DNA of 60,666 bases from Nemertoderma westbladi (Eukaryota; Xenacoelomorpha; Nemertodermatida; Nemertodermatidae). A program made the translations under genes and the position numbers. Below are positions 23,289-32,563 of the stretch, piece after piece. The stretch is taken from NCBI GenBank assembly GCA_032718475.1, contig JAUCBJ010003198.1, forward strand, positions 1-60,666. The letters run 5' to 3'. How positions within the stretch are numbered: position 1 is the first letter of the stretch; each line of letters begins with the position of its first letter. Under the pieces are notes generated by a model that did not search any database, had not been told where the DNA came from, and worked only from the letters and a program-made list of their open reading frames with translations.

Positions 23289-24814
23289 ATTTCTGAACGA
23301 GCAGCCAAAAATGGCCTCAATTGCTCAATTGTCACGTTTTTCTCATCAGGTGCAACAAATTTGCTAGCTAGTGTGCTACTGTGCCATGGGTGGCCATATA
23401 TTACTACATTATAACATGGTATAGCCTACCGTCTCTTAATTATACTTGATATACACACTTTGGTACTACTGTAGTATGGTATTGTTATGTAAAATAATGA
23501 TGTTCTAGAACACATATTTTTTGTTAAATTGACTAATTTTATTATAAATTATTTGTTATGTGTATTACATTGTTTAATTACCTATAAACATTAAACGCTA
23601 CCGATTTCAATGCTTGCTAGCGATTTTGAAAGTTAGCTATTATTTTTTGAAAAAGCAACTTTAAGAACTAGCTACTACAAAACAAAATAACGTTTATGGG
23701 TACACATACTATCTACATATTTTTTTACTAGCTATTTTTAAGCAGTTTTTTTGCATATGACAATATTCTAGAACATGTCCCGCGGCAAAAAAATATATGA
23801 ATTTTTTTATGGTATCTAGTATATTTTTTGTCTAGCTAGTGTTTTAAAAAAAAATTAAGAACTAGCTACTACAAAACAAAATAACGTTTATGGGTACACA
23901 TACTATCTACATATTTTTAAAAAAAATTTACTACCTATTTTTAAGCGCAGTTTTATTTTTTTCAAAAAATAAAAGAAGCAGTATGACATTCTAGAATATT
24001 TTGTTACTTGCAAAGTAAAAAACTGTCACTAAACAATAACACGAATTGAAAAGAGTAAATGAAAAGATGGAAGAAATCCATTCATGGAGATAATAAAGAA
24101 ATAACAGCAACCTACCCTGTTGATTAAATCAAATACTGTTTAAATATTTATATGGTTAAATATAAATATCTTGAAACATGGTAACAATGGTTTATGTTAT
24201 AAAAATGTAGTGTTATACGGAACTGTGACTCAAAGTATGTAGTACCCATCTCAAAATTTGGTATATATAAATATTATTATATCGTACTTTTGAAATATGG
24301 AACACAGGAACATACAGTAAAATCCACTCTAATCTACTTTGCTAAGGTACTTCTGCACTTTATTATCTGTACTATCCCTTACGGTATCGATTTATGAGAC
24401 GGGTACAATAAAAAGAGATGCACAGTACAGTAGAAAGGAGCTAAACTGGAAATAACAAATATAGTTACCGTAGAAACATCAGCTGAATATTATAATCGCT
24501 GAAATTTGTAATTTTTAATAATTATGTTAACACTTCAACATGTCAGGTTAGGACATAAATATCAGCCCAATTTAGATTCTTAACCTTGTCTAAAGTTACA
24601 GAAAGGCCACGCTAATAAAATAAACATAATTTATCTAACTTTCCTGCATATTCTTGTAACTAATGGTATAATTAAAGGCGATTGAAATCGCAACACTAAA
24701 CTTGAATGCCGTCTCCATAGCAACAGGATCTAAATATCAGACAAAAAAGATTGGCAATTTTTCGTAAATGAACTAAATTGACTTTGTAGAAGATTTTAAT
24801 CCATTATGACGTGC
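23289..24814. other. non-coding interior of the TIR transposon
   Basis: AT-rich. It contains a near-perfect direct duplication of about 64 bp (23661-23724 and 23855-23918, each including TTAAGAACTAGCTACTACAA) and recurrent CTAGCTAG-like motifs. No gene is seen. Confidence 0.7.
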
Positions 24815-25005
24815 TGTTTTGCAGTTGCTATGCCTTAAATGAGAATTACGTGGTCCTTAGCAACTAGGTCGTTATTTCAAAATGCCCAAAGTCAAAAATG
24901 TTATAATCGCCATTTCCTCATTAAGTAGGACCTATAGAACTCAAAACATCAAAAAAATTAAATCCGTCCAAAAATTTTCGGTATACCTTTGTGGCTGCCG
25001 GACTA
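24815..25005 (-). repeat. right terminal inverted repeat
   Basis: Reverse complement starts TAGTCCGGCAGCC and shares CCGAAAATTTTTGGACGGAT with the left end. Confidence 0.85.
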
Positions 25006-25008
25006 CTA

Positions 25009-25680
25009 ATAATGCAACAGTAAATTACATCTATAATTAATTATTGGCTCGTACAACACATCACAGGAATACTAAAAATAGATATTTTTGCGCAGTACGT
25101 AAGAAATTCATGGTTATTTAATCTTCCTTCGCTAACATCTATTGCCGTTCATCAGTATGGTGTAAAAACAATGGTAAAGAATATAAAGAAAGAAATTAAT
25201 CAGAGTTTCCGGCACTCTTTCCAGCTATGTTATATTGGTCCAGTAATGAACTCATCCACGGGAGATCATTCAGATATACACAACGTTATATATAATTTTA
25301 TACGGTTGAGTTGATTCCACAACGGACAACATAAGTTTCGTTCTTCTAATTATAATTGAGCGACTTAATGTAATATTTTGTATATTTTTTGTCATGGACG
25401 GGACTGGTCCATTTGAGCGAGATAGTCTATAATTTCAATGCGTTGCCTGTTCTACGGCATATTTTATTATTATGTATAATTGTATGTTCGGTTCTTCCAA
25501 TATCTCTTTTATAATGTTATTTTACCTCGTATGACGTATCGTATATGTATGTATTATAGATGTATAAATACATAATTTTATTTGTGTTGTTCTGTGCCAA
25601 TCTAAGTAAATATACACACCATTTTACTAATTATAGCCACCGGGGCGTAATCCGGATGTAATAATAAAAAATAAAAAAAA
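25009..25680 (+). pseudogene. LINE B 3' end: last C-terminal codons, 3' UTR and A-rich tail
   Basis: The first part has residues typical of LINE C-termini in two frames: LARTTHHRNTKNRYFCAV, then FNLPSLTSIAVHQYGVKTMV. A 3' UTR of about 350 bp follows and ends in AATAATAAAAAATAAAAAAAA. It resumes where the DNA transposon ends and is the natural end of the element begun at 7787. Confidence 0.65.
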
Positions 25681-25826
25681 TGAGCGCAAACTGGAAAAAA
25701 GCCATATAGTTATAGTTCGAACTGTTTAAATCGAAACGTTCGAACTGATTAAATCGAAACGTTCGAACTCATTAAATCGAAACGTTCGAAATATAACTAT
25801 ATGGCTTTTTTCCAGTTTGCGCTCAT
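25680..25826. mobile_element. 147-bp foldback (hairpin) element
   Basis: Arms of about 43 bp (starting ATGAGCGCAAACTGGAAAA) are reverse complements with one mismatch. The loop holds about three copies of a 23-bp motif (ATTAAATCGAAACGTTCGAA). It sits exactly at the LINE B tail. No clear target duplication. It could be a MITE or a LINE-tail rearrangement. Confidence 0.8.
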
Positions 25827-25935
25827 TATACTATTCCTTATTAGACCTATAATGGCTATGGGATCAATAATTATTGCTGTTTGGATGGACATCAGATGAA
25901 CAACAGACAGAGAGGGACAGTTGATGCGAAACACG

Positions 25936-26840
25936 TAGTGCCATACAATGCACACTGGCAGTAGTGCCATACAATGCGCACTGGCAGTAGTGCCATACAA
26001 CGCGCACTGGCAGTAGTGCCATACAACGCGCACTGGCAGTAGTGCCATACAATGCGCACTGGCAGTAGTGCCATACAACGCTCACTGGCAGTAGTGCCAT
26101 ACAACGCGCACTGGCAGTAGTGCCATACAACGCGCACTGGCAGTAGTGCCATACAACGCGCACTGGCAGTAGTGCCATACAACGCGCACTGGCAGTAGTG
26201 CCATACAACGCACACTGGCAGTAGTGCCATACAACGCGCACTGGCAGTAGTGCCATACAATGCGCACTGGCAGTAGTGCCATACAACGCGCACTGGCAGT
26301 AGTGCCATACAACGCGCACTGTTAGTAGTGCCATACAACGCGCACTGACAGTAGTCCCATACAACGTGCACTGGCAGTAGTGCCATACAACGCGCACTGG
26401 CAGTAGTGCCATACAACGCGCACTGGTAGTAGTGCCATACAACGCGCACTGGCAGTAGTGCCATACAACGCGCACTGGCAGTAGTGCCATACAACGCGCA
26501 CTGGCAGTAGTGCCATACAACGCGCACTGGTAGTAGTGCCATACAACGCGCACTGACAGTAGTGCCATACAACGCGCACTGGCAGTAGTGCCATACAACG
26601 CGCACTGGCAGTAGTGCCATACAACGCGCACTGGCAGTAGTGCCATACAACGCGCCCTGGCAGTAGTGCCATACAACGCGCACTGGTAGTAGTGCCATAC
26701 AACGCGCACTGACAGTAGTGCCATACAACGCGCACTGGCAGTAGTGCCATACAACGCGCACTGGCAGTAGTGCCATACAACGCGCACTGGTAGTAGTGCC
26801 ATACAACGCGCACTGGCAGTAGTGCCATATACTGCCACTG
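25936..26840. repeat. 26-bp minisatellite, about 35 copies
   Basis: Unit contains GTGCCATACAACGCGCACTG followed by GCAGTA. Common variants are GGTAGT/GACAGT/GTTAGT and CAATGC/CAACGC. It ends about 230 bp before the 27068 acceptor. Open frames on the minus strand are artefacts. Confidence 0.97.
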
Positions 26841-27067
26841 ACTATTGAGTAATATATTAGCTCTAATGTGGATATGTTGTACTCTAGAGCTACATAACAA
26901 CTCACTGACAGTAACAACGATGTTAAGGAATCTTCACAATTTAGAATAAAATTGAATCGAAACAGTCTAGGGTACTCGGGATAATCAATGAAATTAAATG
27001 TGCCCTGTTGTTTATTAGACTTGCTGTTATATGCTATAATTAATCGTAATAACAATTACCGTTTTAG

Positions 27068-27186
27068 CCCAGGATAAATTATCGATGGATTTAGTTCGTT
27101 CTGAGGAAGAAGTTGAGAACGTCAAACGTAAATTTACCAAGGAGGTCGCGAGATTCGAAGAGCAGGAAGAACTTCTTACGTCTGTG
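27068..27186 (+). CDS. coiled-coil/Pro-rich gene, exon 2
   Basis: Acceptor GTTTTAG and donor GTTAGT; 119 nt, entering in phase 1 and leaving in phase 0. It encodes a charged amphipathic helix: QDKLSMDLVRSEEEVENVKR, then FTKEVARFEEQEELLTSV. The heptad pattern and absence of Pro/Gly indicate coiled coil continuing from the 5939-6047 exon. The upstream intron is 21.0 kb and filled with mobile and tandem repeats; the downstream intron is only 379 bp. Confidence 0.85.
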
Positions 27187-27565
27187 GTTAGTATAGAACC
27201 CTGAAATTGTATTGTTTACGGGTCCATCGGTTTCCATAGAACACGGGAATGTCAATAGTTGACAAACAGGTTTCCTCTCCCTATTCGGTTACCATAGAGC
27301 AAGATCATGCACAGGCTGACAGCATCTACGGTAATAGTGACGGTAAGACGCATCCGTTGTGGGTGCAGGATGGAGCTGGGTTTTGGCAAGCAGATATTAC
27401 TACCGACAATATTACTCGTACTAAGGGATATGCTGTCTTCTACTGAGAGAGCTCAACATGGACTGCCATTGCGCAGCAGAGGCTCCAAGAAGTATTCTAC
27501 ATTACCAACTCCTACGACTGAACACACTCACTGAACACACTCACTGCCACTTTACTTCTTCCCAG
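27187..27565. other. short intron 2
   Basis: GT-AG bounded, 379 bp. It contains a 65-codon open frame (27249-27446) without recognisable similarity; probably not coding. Confidence 0.6.
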
Positions 27566-27769
27566 ATTGCGGCTAAGGCCCGCGAACTACTTGAGATAGA
27601 ATTGAAGACAGATGAAGCCGCTAAGTTATCCGCTGAAGTTGAGAGGGAGTACCAGGGACCGTTGTTTGCGTTACAGACAGCCCACACCGCATTGTGCGAG
27701 CGATTCAATCAAGTGAACGAGGAACAAGGTCGTCTTAAAGATCAGTTGGAAACTGTATTAAAGAAACAG
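27566..27769 (+). CDS. coiled-coil/Pro-rich gene, exon 3
   Basis: Acceptor TTCTTCCCAG and donor GTTAGT; 204 nt, phase 0 to 0. It encodes 68 residues of predicted coiled coil (ARELLEIELKTDEAAKLSAE, later FNQVNEEQGRLKDQLETVL) with one interruption (EYQGPLF). In frame with the exons on both sides. A cytoskeletal, centrosomal or scaffold role is possible for such proteins, but nothing here identifies one. Confidence 0.88.
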
Positions 27770-27929
27770 GTTAGTGAGGGAAAAAAACATTCACATAAAG
27801 AGTGCGAACTAAAGACATTTTACATTGAAATGATTTTTATAAATTTTAAAATAAAATGTTAAAAACGTTTACTAAACAGATTTACATTGATAGTTTCTAT
27901 TTTTGATTTGTTTTTAATGATTTCTATAG

Positions 27930-28135
27930 GTAGTATCTAATATAGAATGTAACAATCTGACCAGTCAGTTGTCTGAGATGAAGACCCGTCTGGATGTTGG
28001 TTCCAAGGCCTACAAGTTGCAGTATCTGGAGTGCCGTCTGTACAAAGAGGAACTAAGGAAGGTATTGTGCTCCGTTCCCGAAGATTTTACTCGTCGGTGT
28101 TCCAACATAGAACGATGTCTCAAAAGGAACGAAAG
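27930..28135 (+). CDS. coiled-coil/Pro-rich gene, exon 4
   Basis: Acceptor TTTCTATAG and donor GTTTGT; 206 nt, phase 0 to 2. It encodes VVSNIECNNLTSQLSEMKTR, then YKLQYLECRLYKEELRKVL and CSNIERCLKRNER. Cys-rich for a coiled coil (five Cys in 68 residues). The AG at its end joins the G opening the 30016 exon to make Arg. It is separated from exon 3 by a 160-bp intron. Confidence 0.87.
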
Positions 28136-28307
28136 GTTTGTTTCTCTTTGCCTAAGTCGCGTCGTGTTTGTACGCCGAAAACAAGTATCTGGTTTTATGT
28201 TTAAAAGTATACTTAAGCAGTGAGGATAAAAGAGTATTTATTTTTAAGACTATAAATTTATCACGGTTATGTATTTATAGTTATGTATTTACAAGCCCCG
28301 CACTAAA

Positions 28308-29995
28308 CTATACCCAGACCCTGGTTCCCTATACCCAGACCCTGGTTCCCTATACCCAGACCCTGGTTCCCTATACCCAGACCCTGGTTCTCAACCCCAG
28401 ACCCTGGTTCCCTATACCCAGACCCTGGTTCCCTATACCCAGACCCTGGTTCCCTATACCCAGACCTTGGTTTCCTATACCCAGACCCTGGTTCCCTATA
28501 CCCAGACCCTGGTTCCCTATACCCAGACCCTGGTTCCCTATACCCAGACCTTGGTTTCCTATACCCAGACCCTGGTTCCCTATACCCAGACCCTGGTTCC
28601 CTATACCCAGACCCTGGTTCTCAACCCCAGACCCTGGTTCCCTATACCCAGACCCTGGTTCCCTATACCCAGACCCTGCTTCCCTATACCCAGACACTGG
28701 TTCCCTATACCTAGACCCTGGTTCCCTATACCCAGACCCTGGTTCCCTATACCCAGACCCTGGTTCCCTATACCCAGACCCTGGTTCCCTATACCCAGAC
28801 CCTGGTTCCCTATACCCAGACCCTGGTTCCCTATACCCAGACCCTGGTTCCCTATACCCAGACCCTGGTTCCCTATACCCAGACCCTGGTTCCCTATACC
28901 CAGACCCTGGTTCCCTATACCCAGACCCTGGTTCCCTATACCCAGACCCTGGTTCCCTATACCCAGACCCTGGTTCCCTATACCCAGACCCTGGTTCCCT
29001 ATACCCAGACCCTGGTTCTCAACCCCAGACCCTGGTTCCCTATACCCAGACACTGGTTCCCTATACCCAGACCCTGGTTCCCTATACCCAGACCCTGGTT
29101 CCCTATACCCAGACCCTGGTTCCCTATACCCAGACCTTGGTTCCCTATACCCAGACCCTGGTTCTCAACCCCAGACCCTGGTTCCCTATACCCAGACACT
29201 GGTTCCCTATACCCAGACCCTGGTTCCCTATACCCAGACCCTGGTTCCCTATACCCAGACCCTGGTTCCCTATACCCAGACCCTGGTTCCCTATACCCAG
29301 ACCTTGGTTCCCTATACCCAGACCCTGGTTCTCAACCCCAGACCCTGGTTCCCTATACCCAGACACTGGTTCCCTATACCCAGACCCTGGTTCCCTATAC
29401 CCAGACCCTGGTTCCCTATACCCAGACCCTGGTTCCCTATACCCAGACCTTGGTTTCCTATACCCAGACCCTGGTTCCCTACACCCAGACCTTGGTTCCC
29501 CATACCTAGACCCTGGTTCCCTATACCCAGACCCTGATTCCCTACACCCAGACCCTGGTTCCCTATACCCAGACCCTGGTTCCCTATACCCAGACCCTGG
29601 TTCCCTATACCCAGACCCTGGTTCCCTATACCCAGACCCTGGTTCCCTATACCCAGACCCTGGTTCCCTATACCCAGACCCTGGTTCCCTATACCCAGGC
29701 CATGGTTCCCTATACCCAGACCCTGGTTCCCTATACCCAGACCCTGGTTCCCTATACCCAGACCTTGGTTCCCTATACCCAGACCCTGGTTCCCTATACC
29801 CAGACCCTGGTTCCCTATACCCAGACCCTGGTTCTCAACCCCAGACTCTGGTTCCCTACACCCAGACCCTGGTTCCCTATACCCAGACCCTGATTCCCTA
29901 CACCCAGACCCTGGTTCCCTATACCCAGACCCTGGTTCCCTATACCCAGACCCTGGTTCCCTATACCCAGACCCTGGTTCTCAACCCCAGACCCT
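28308..29995. repeat. 21-bp minisatellite, about 80 copies
   Basis: Unit CCAGACCCTGGTTCCCTATA plus C. A shorter marker variant with CTCAACCCCAG replaces CCCTATACCCAG near 28390, 28620, 29017, 29162, 29332, 29832 and 29982, dividing the array into blocks; the sections around 29017-29332 look duplicated. It ends only 20 bp before the 30016 acceptor. Because 21 is a multiple of three, all frames stay open (for example a 624-codon plus frame from 28168), which is not evidence of protein. Confidence 0.97.
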
Positions 29996-30015
29996 CAAAT
30001 CCTATGATGTTTCAG

Positions 30016-30148
30016 GTCTATGAATCGAAACGCTGCTGGTGACCCCTGCCCCACGGACGTTTCTATGACAACCGATTGCGGGACCGCCGATGACACTGCC
30101 TCCAGCCGACCAGAGTCTTATAATAGAGAGACAAACAGATGGGATAAT
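30016..30148 (+). CDS. coiled-coil/Pro-rich gene, exon 5
   Basis: Acceptor GATGTTTCAG and donor GTTAGT; 133 nt, phase 2 to 0. It encodes a polar, likely disordered linker: SMNRNAAGDPCPTDVSMTTD, then GTADDTASSRPESYNRETN. This breaks the coiled coil and is rich in Ser/Thr/Asp. The frame agrees on both sides. It starts right after the 21-bp array. Confidence 0.8.
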
Positions 30149-30526
30149 GTTAGTAAACCAAGTTGTTAGTAATGTCATTGTCCTGTCGGTGTGAGGGCGT
30201 GCCTGTGTAGGTCACAGGTCCCCCCTACCACCCCCCCCCCCCCCCCCCCCATTACCTACCCGAATCAGTTAATATATTTACCTTATACATCCATAGTAAG
30301 GTTACAATGTAAGACATTATCTGCCGAACTAAATAAGCCGCCTCTTTCAATTTTAGTTTTTGGGTGCTGTTATATTTTGATATTAATTAGTAATTGTTTT
30401 TAACATTTAATGTGTTGTCTACTATAAATACGGTACTTAGAATTTATCAACTAAATTGGCAGTATATTACTAGACTATAATTTTAGCTAGAGTATTGATA
30501 CTAACAATGACTTGTATATTAATTAG
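30149..30526. other. intron 5 with a poly-C tract
   Basis: GT-AG intron of 378 bp with a C-rich run at about 30226-30250 (19 uninterrupted C at its end). Nothing else seen. Confidence 0.7.
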
Positions 30527-30637
30527 GATACTTTCTGTTCCGACCAACAGTGGTCTAAGGATGCTGTTATACACATACTGAAGAAAAGGTTAGAGGAGGA
30601 ACAACAGAAGAGTTGTTCTTTACAAGAGGAATACAAC
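30527..30637 (+). CDS. coiled-coil/Pro-rich gene, exon 6
   Basis: Acceptor TTAATTAG and donor GTTAGT; 111 nt, phase 0 to 0. It encodes DTFCSDQQWSKDAVIHILKK, then RLEEEQQKSCSLQEEYN, a second short coiled coil that continues in the next exon (ELSRVARTLRES). In frame across the following 6.75-kb intron. Confidence 0.85.
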
Positions 30638-31284
30638 GTTAGTTTGATACACCGTTATAGTATTGGGTCATTAATTTATGATTCATTGGGGGGAGGGGGG
30701 GGGGGGGGGGGGGGGTAGCGCATTTTCTGACCAAAAAGTCGAATTTTTGAAACATATCCTATCTGATGCAGAATTTCATGCTGAATCCAAATATGGAAAC
30801 CGTTTTCCCATATCTTGCTTAGTTGTCGAGATATCTGGGATAGAAGATACTGGCTCCGATATATCGCGATATCGGTAAAGGAGATGAAGTTTGGGGTTTG
30901 CATTCAATTTCTGCAAATTTCTGTGCTCAGTGGTTCCAATTGGATGTCTCCACGAGAAAGAGCACAAAATTTTAATTGAGTTATTTTTTTATGATTATTG
31001 GACCTACTGATCAGTTTATAAGACAACTTCAAGTCTCCGGAATAAAGACGGGACTCGAATAGGCGACTCTGCGATCTATGCGGGATTACGCGGAATAGAC
31101 TTATCGGTCATCGGAGATCTTCAAAATGTATAATCTCCAGTTATAGTGGTCGTACGAAGGCTCATTTATTGGGCTCATTCGAAAGCTCTTTTCTCAGAGA
31201 CCAAAGTTACTGATTAACTTGAACTTCACTGATTTAATTACTCTAACAAAATACAAAGTTTTCATGTAAATTTCCGGGCGTTTA
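30638..31284. other. start of intron 6 with a poly-G tract
   Basis: No gene. G-rich run at 30688-30715. The rest is unremarkable until the CR1/L2-like LINE begins. Confidence 0.6.
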
Positions 31285-31394
31285 TTTTAATTTTCACATG
31301 AATGACACTGAGAATGACAGAACTGCGAAGGAGTTTTACGATTTGTGCGATTGTTTTGGCTTCATTTGTTCGATTGACATCAATTAGTGGTTGA

Positions 31395-31433
31395 GGCAAC
31401 GCACAGATCTGGGAATACTCTCGGTCTCATTTT
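31395..31433 (+). repeat. 39-bp direct repeat (target-site duplication), left copy
   Basis: GGCAACGCACAGATCTGGGA continuing to 31433 matches 32525-32563 with a single G/A mismatch. It belongs to the endonuclease codons (HRSGNTLxLI) of the CR1/L2-like LINE. Confidence 0.9.
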
Positions 31434-32524
31434 CTTCTCTCATCGACTTCTTCAAGGCCTTTGATTCACTCTCTCTCTCACGTATGTTCAGCATACTTTC
31501 ATTATATGGGATTCCTGATGAAATTATTGCAGCAATCAGATCAGTATACGATGGTTCGACAACATTTTGTGTCTACTGTTGACGGTGACACAGAACCATT
31601 TGAAGTGTTATGGGGCGTCCTCCAAGGAGACACACTTGCACCATTCTTGTTCATAATTGTGGTTGACTATTTTCTACGCATGTCCTTAGATCATCATAAT
31701 GATGATGGGGTGATGATAACTCCACCTACTGGCTCCAGAAGTCGAGGAAATCCTACCAAGTACCTAATTGTTCTAGGCTTTGCTGATGACTTAGGAGTAC
31801 TCTCAGAATCACTAGAGGGAGCCCAACGGCTCCTCAGCTCATTAGAACATGCTGCTTCTAGTGTTGGTCTTTTTATTAACTCCAGAAAGACCAAAATTTT
31901 GACAGTTAACTTTGAAACAGCAAGTCTCTGATCGGATGAGCATAAGCTCAAAAGATGGTATGCTTGAGCATGTGGTCGACTTCTGTTACCTGGGATCATG
32001 GATACGGAAGTCAGGTAAGACCTTCGAATACGTAAGGGAAAGGCATGGGCAGCCTTGAATAGGCTTTCCAGGATTTGGATGTCACCGAGAATTAATCAGA
32101 AACTTAAGGTCCGATTATTTAGAGAAGCAGTAGTTCCAGTACTCCTCTATGGGAGTCTGTCAAGTACAATGCTCACATCTCCAACCAGACACTATATAAC
32201 ATTGGAGGTGTCTCATTGGTTCCCCCAAGCTTGACACTAGAATAAAATCGCCTCCGCTTTGCAGGACATTGCTTTCGCCGTGAGGACCAGCCAGTGCATA
32301 ATCTTGTACTTTGGCAGCCTCATGGAGTGAATAAGCATGGTGGACAGCCCATGACTTTCTTGAGACGCATCTTAAAGGACACTGGCCTTGAAGATGCGGA
32401 TGATCTAGCAAATGTCATGGGTGATAGGGAGTTGTGGCGGTGCAATTTTGTCGATAAGCCGGCACAGCATTCTTAAAAATGCAGCTGCAATGCAGCATGC
32501 CGATCCTAGTTGTAGTAGTAGTGG
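31434..32524 (+). mobile_element. LINE C copy 1, 5'-truncated insertion
   Basis: RT codons from DFFKAFDSLSLSR through TEPFEVLWGVLQGDTLAPFL, FIIVVDYFLRMSLDHHND, FADDLGVLSESLEGAQRLL (catalytic Asp pair), SSVGLFINSRKTKILT and the C-terminal LINE tail (FAGHCFRREDQPVHNLVLW, then RRILKDTGLEDADDL). It is broken by frame changes and lacks part of the region after PVLLYG that copy 2 retains. The 3' end reads AATGCAGCATGCCGATC followed by TAG/GTA repeats. It is 5'-truncated inside the RT and inserted in the CR1/L2-like LINE. Confidence 0.85.
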
Positions 32525-32563
32525 GGCAACGCACAGATCTGGGAATACTCTCGATCTCATTTT
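32525..32563 (+). repeat. 39-bp direct repeat (target-site duplication), right copy
   Basis: Matches 31395-31433 with one mismatch and reads on into the interrupted endonuclease codons of the CR1/L2-like LINE. Confidence 0.9.

Larger units (their letters stand above)
20165..25005 (-). mobile_element. 4.84-kb TIR DNA transposon
   Basis: The ends are inverted copies starting TAGTCCGGCAGCC. Similarity continues inward for roughly 190 bp (shared CCGAAAATTTTTGGACGGAT close to each end). The element interrupts LINE B and is flanked by CTA on both sides (20162-20164 and 25006-25008), a possible 3-bp target duplication; the ends can also be read as TA duplications with a TIR starting GTCCGG. It carries one transposase-like gene on the minus strand. 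The inner 23.4-24.8 kb part holds no credible gene. TIR divergence suggests it is not recent. The superfamily is not assigned. Confidence 0.85.
7787..25680 (+). mobile_element. LINE B: decayed non-LTR retrotransposon split by an array and a DNA transposon
   Basis: One plus-strand element can be followed in order: Ulp1-like motif and ORF1 (7838-10136), EEP endonuclease (about 10250-10999), RT (11434-12594), C-terminal region (12604-12875), then after a 7.2-kb minisatellite the next C-terminal codons (20060-20164), then after a 4.84-kb TIR transposon the remaining C-terminus and 3' UTR (25009-25680), ending in an A-rich tail (AATAATAAAAAATAAAAAAA). Without the two interruptions it would be about 5.9 kb. 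Its 5' end is missing and abuts the GC-rich array. It carries many stops and frameshifts, so it is dead. The clade is not assigned. Confidence 0.8.

Noticed and set aside
27249-27446. 65-codon plus frame in intron 2 as an alternative exon
   Set aside because: No clear splice borders and no recognised similarity.
28168-30042. 624-codon plus-strand frame of PNPW/YPDPGS-like repeats
   Set aside because: A 21-bp array keeps several frames open on both strands. It lies between the donor at 28135 and the acceptor at 30016, so it is intronic.
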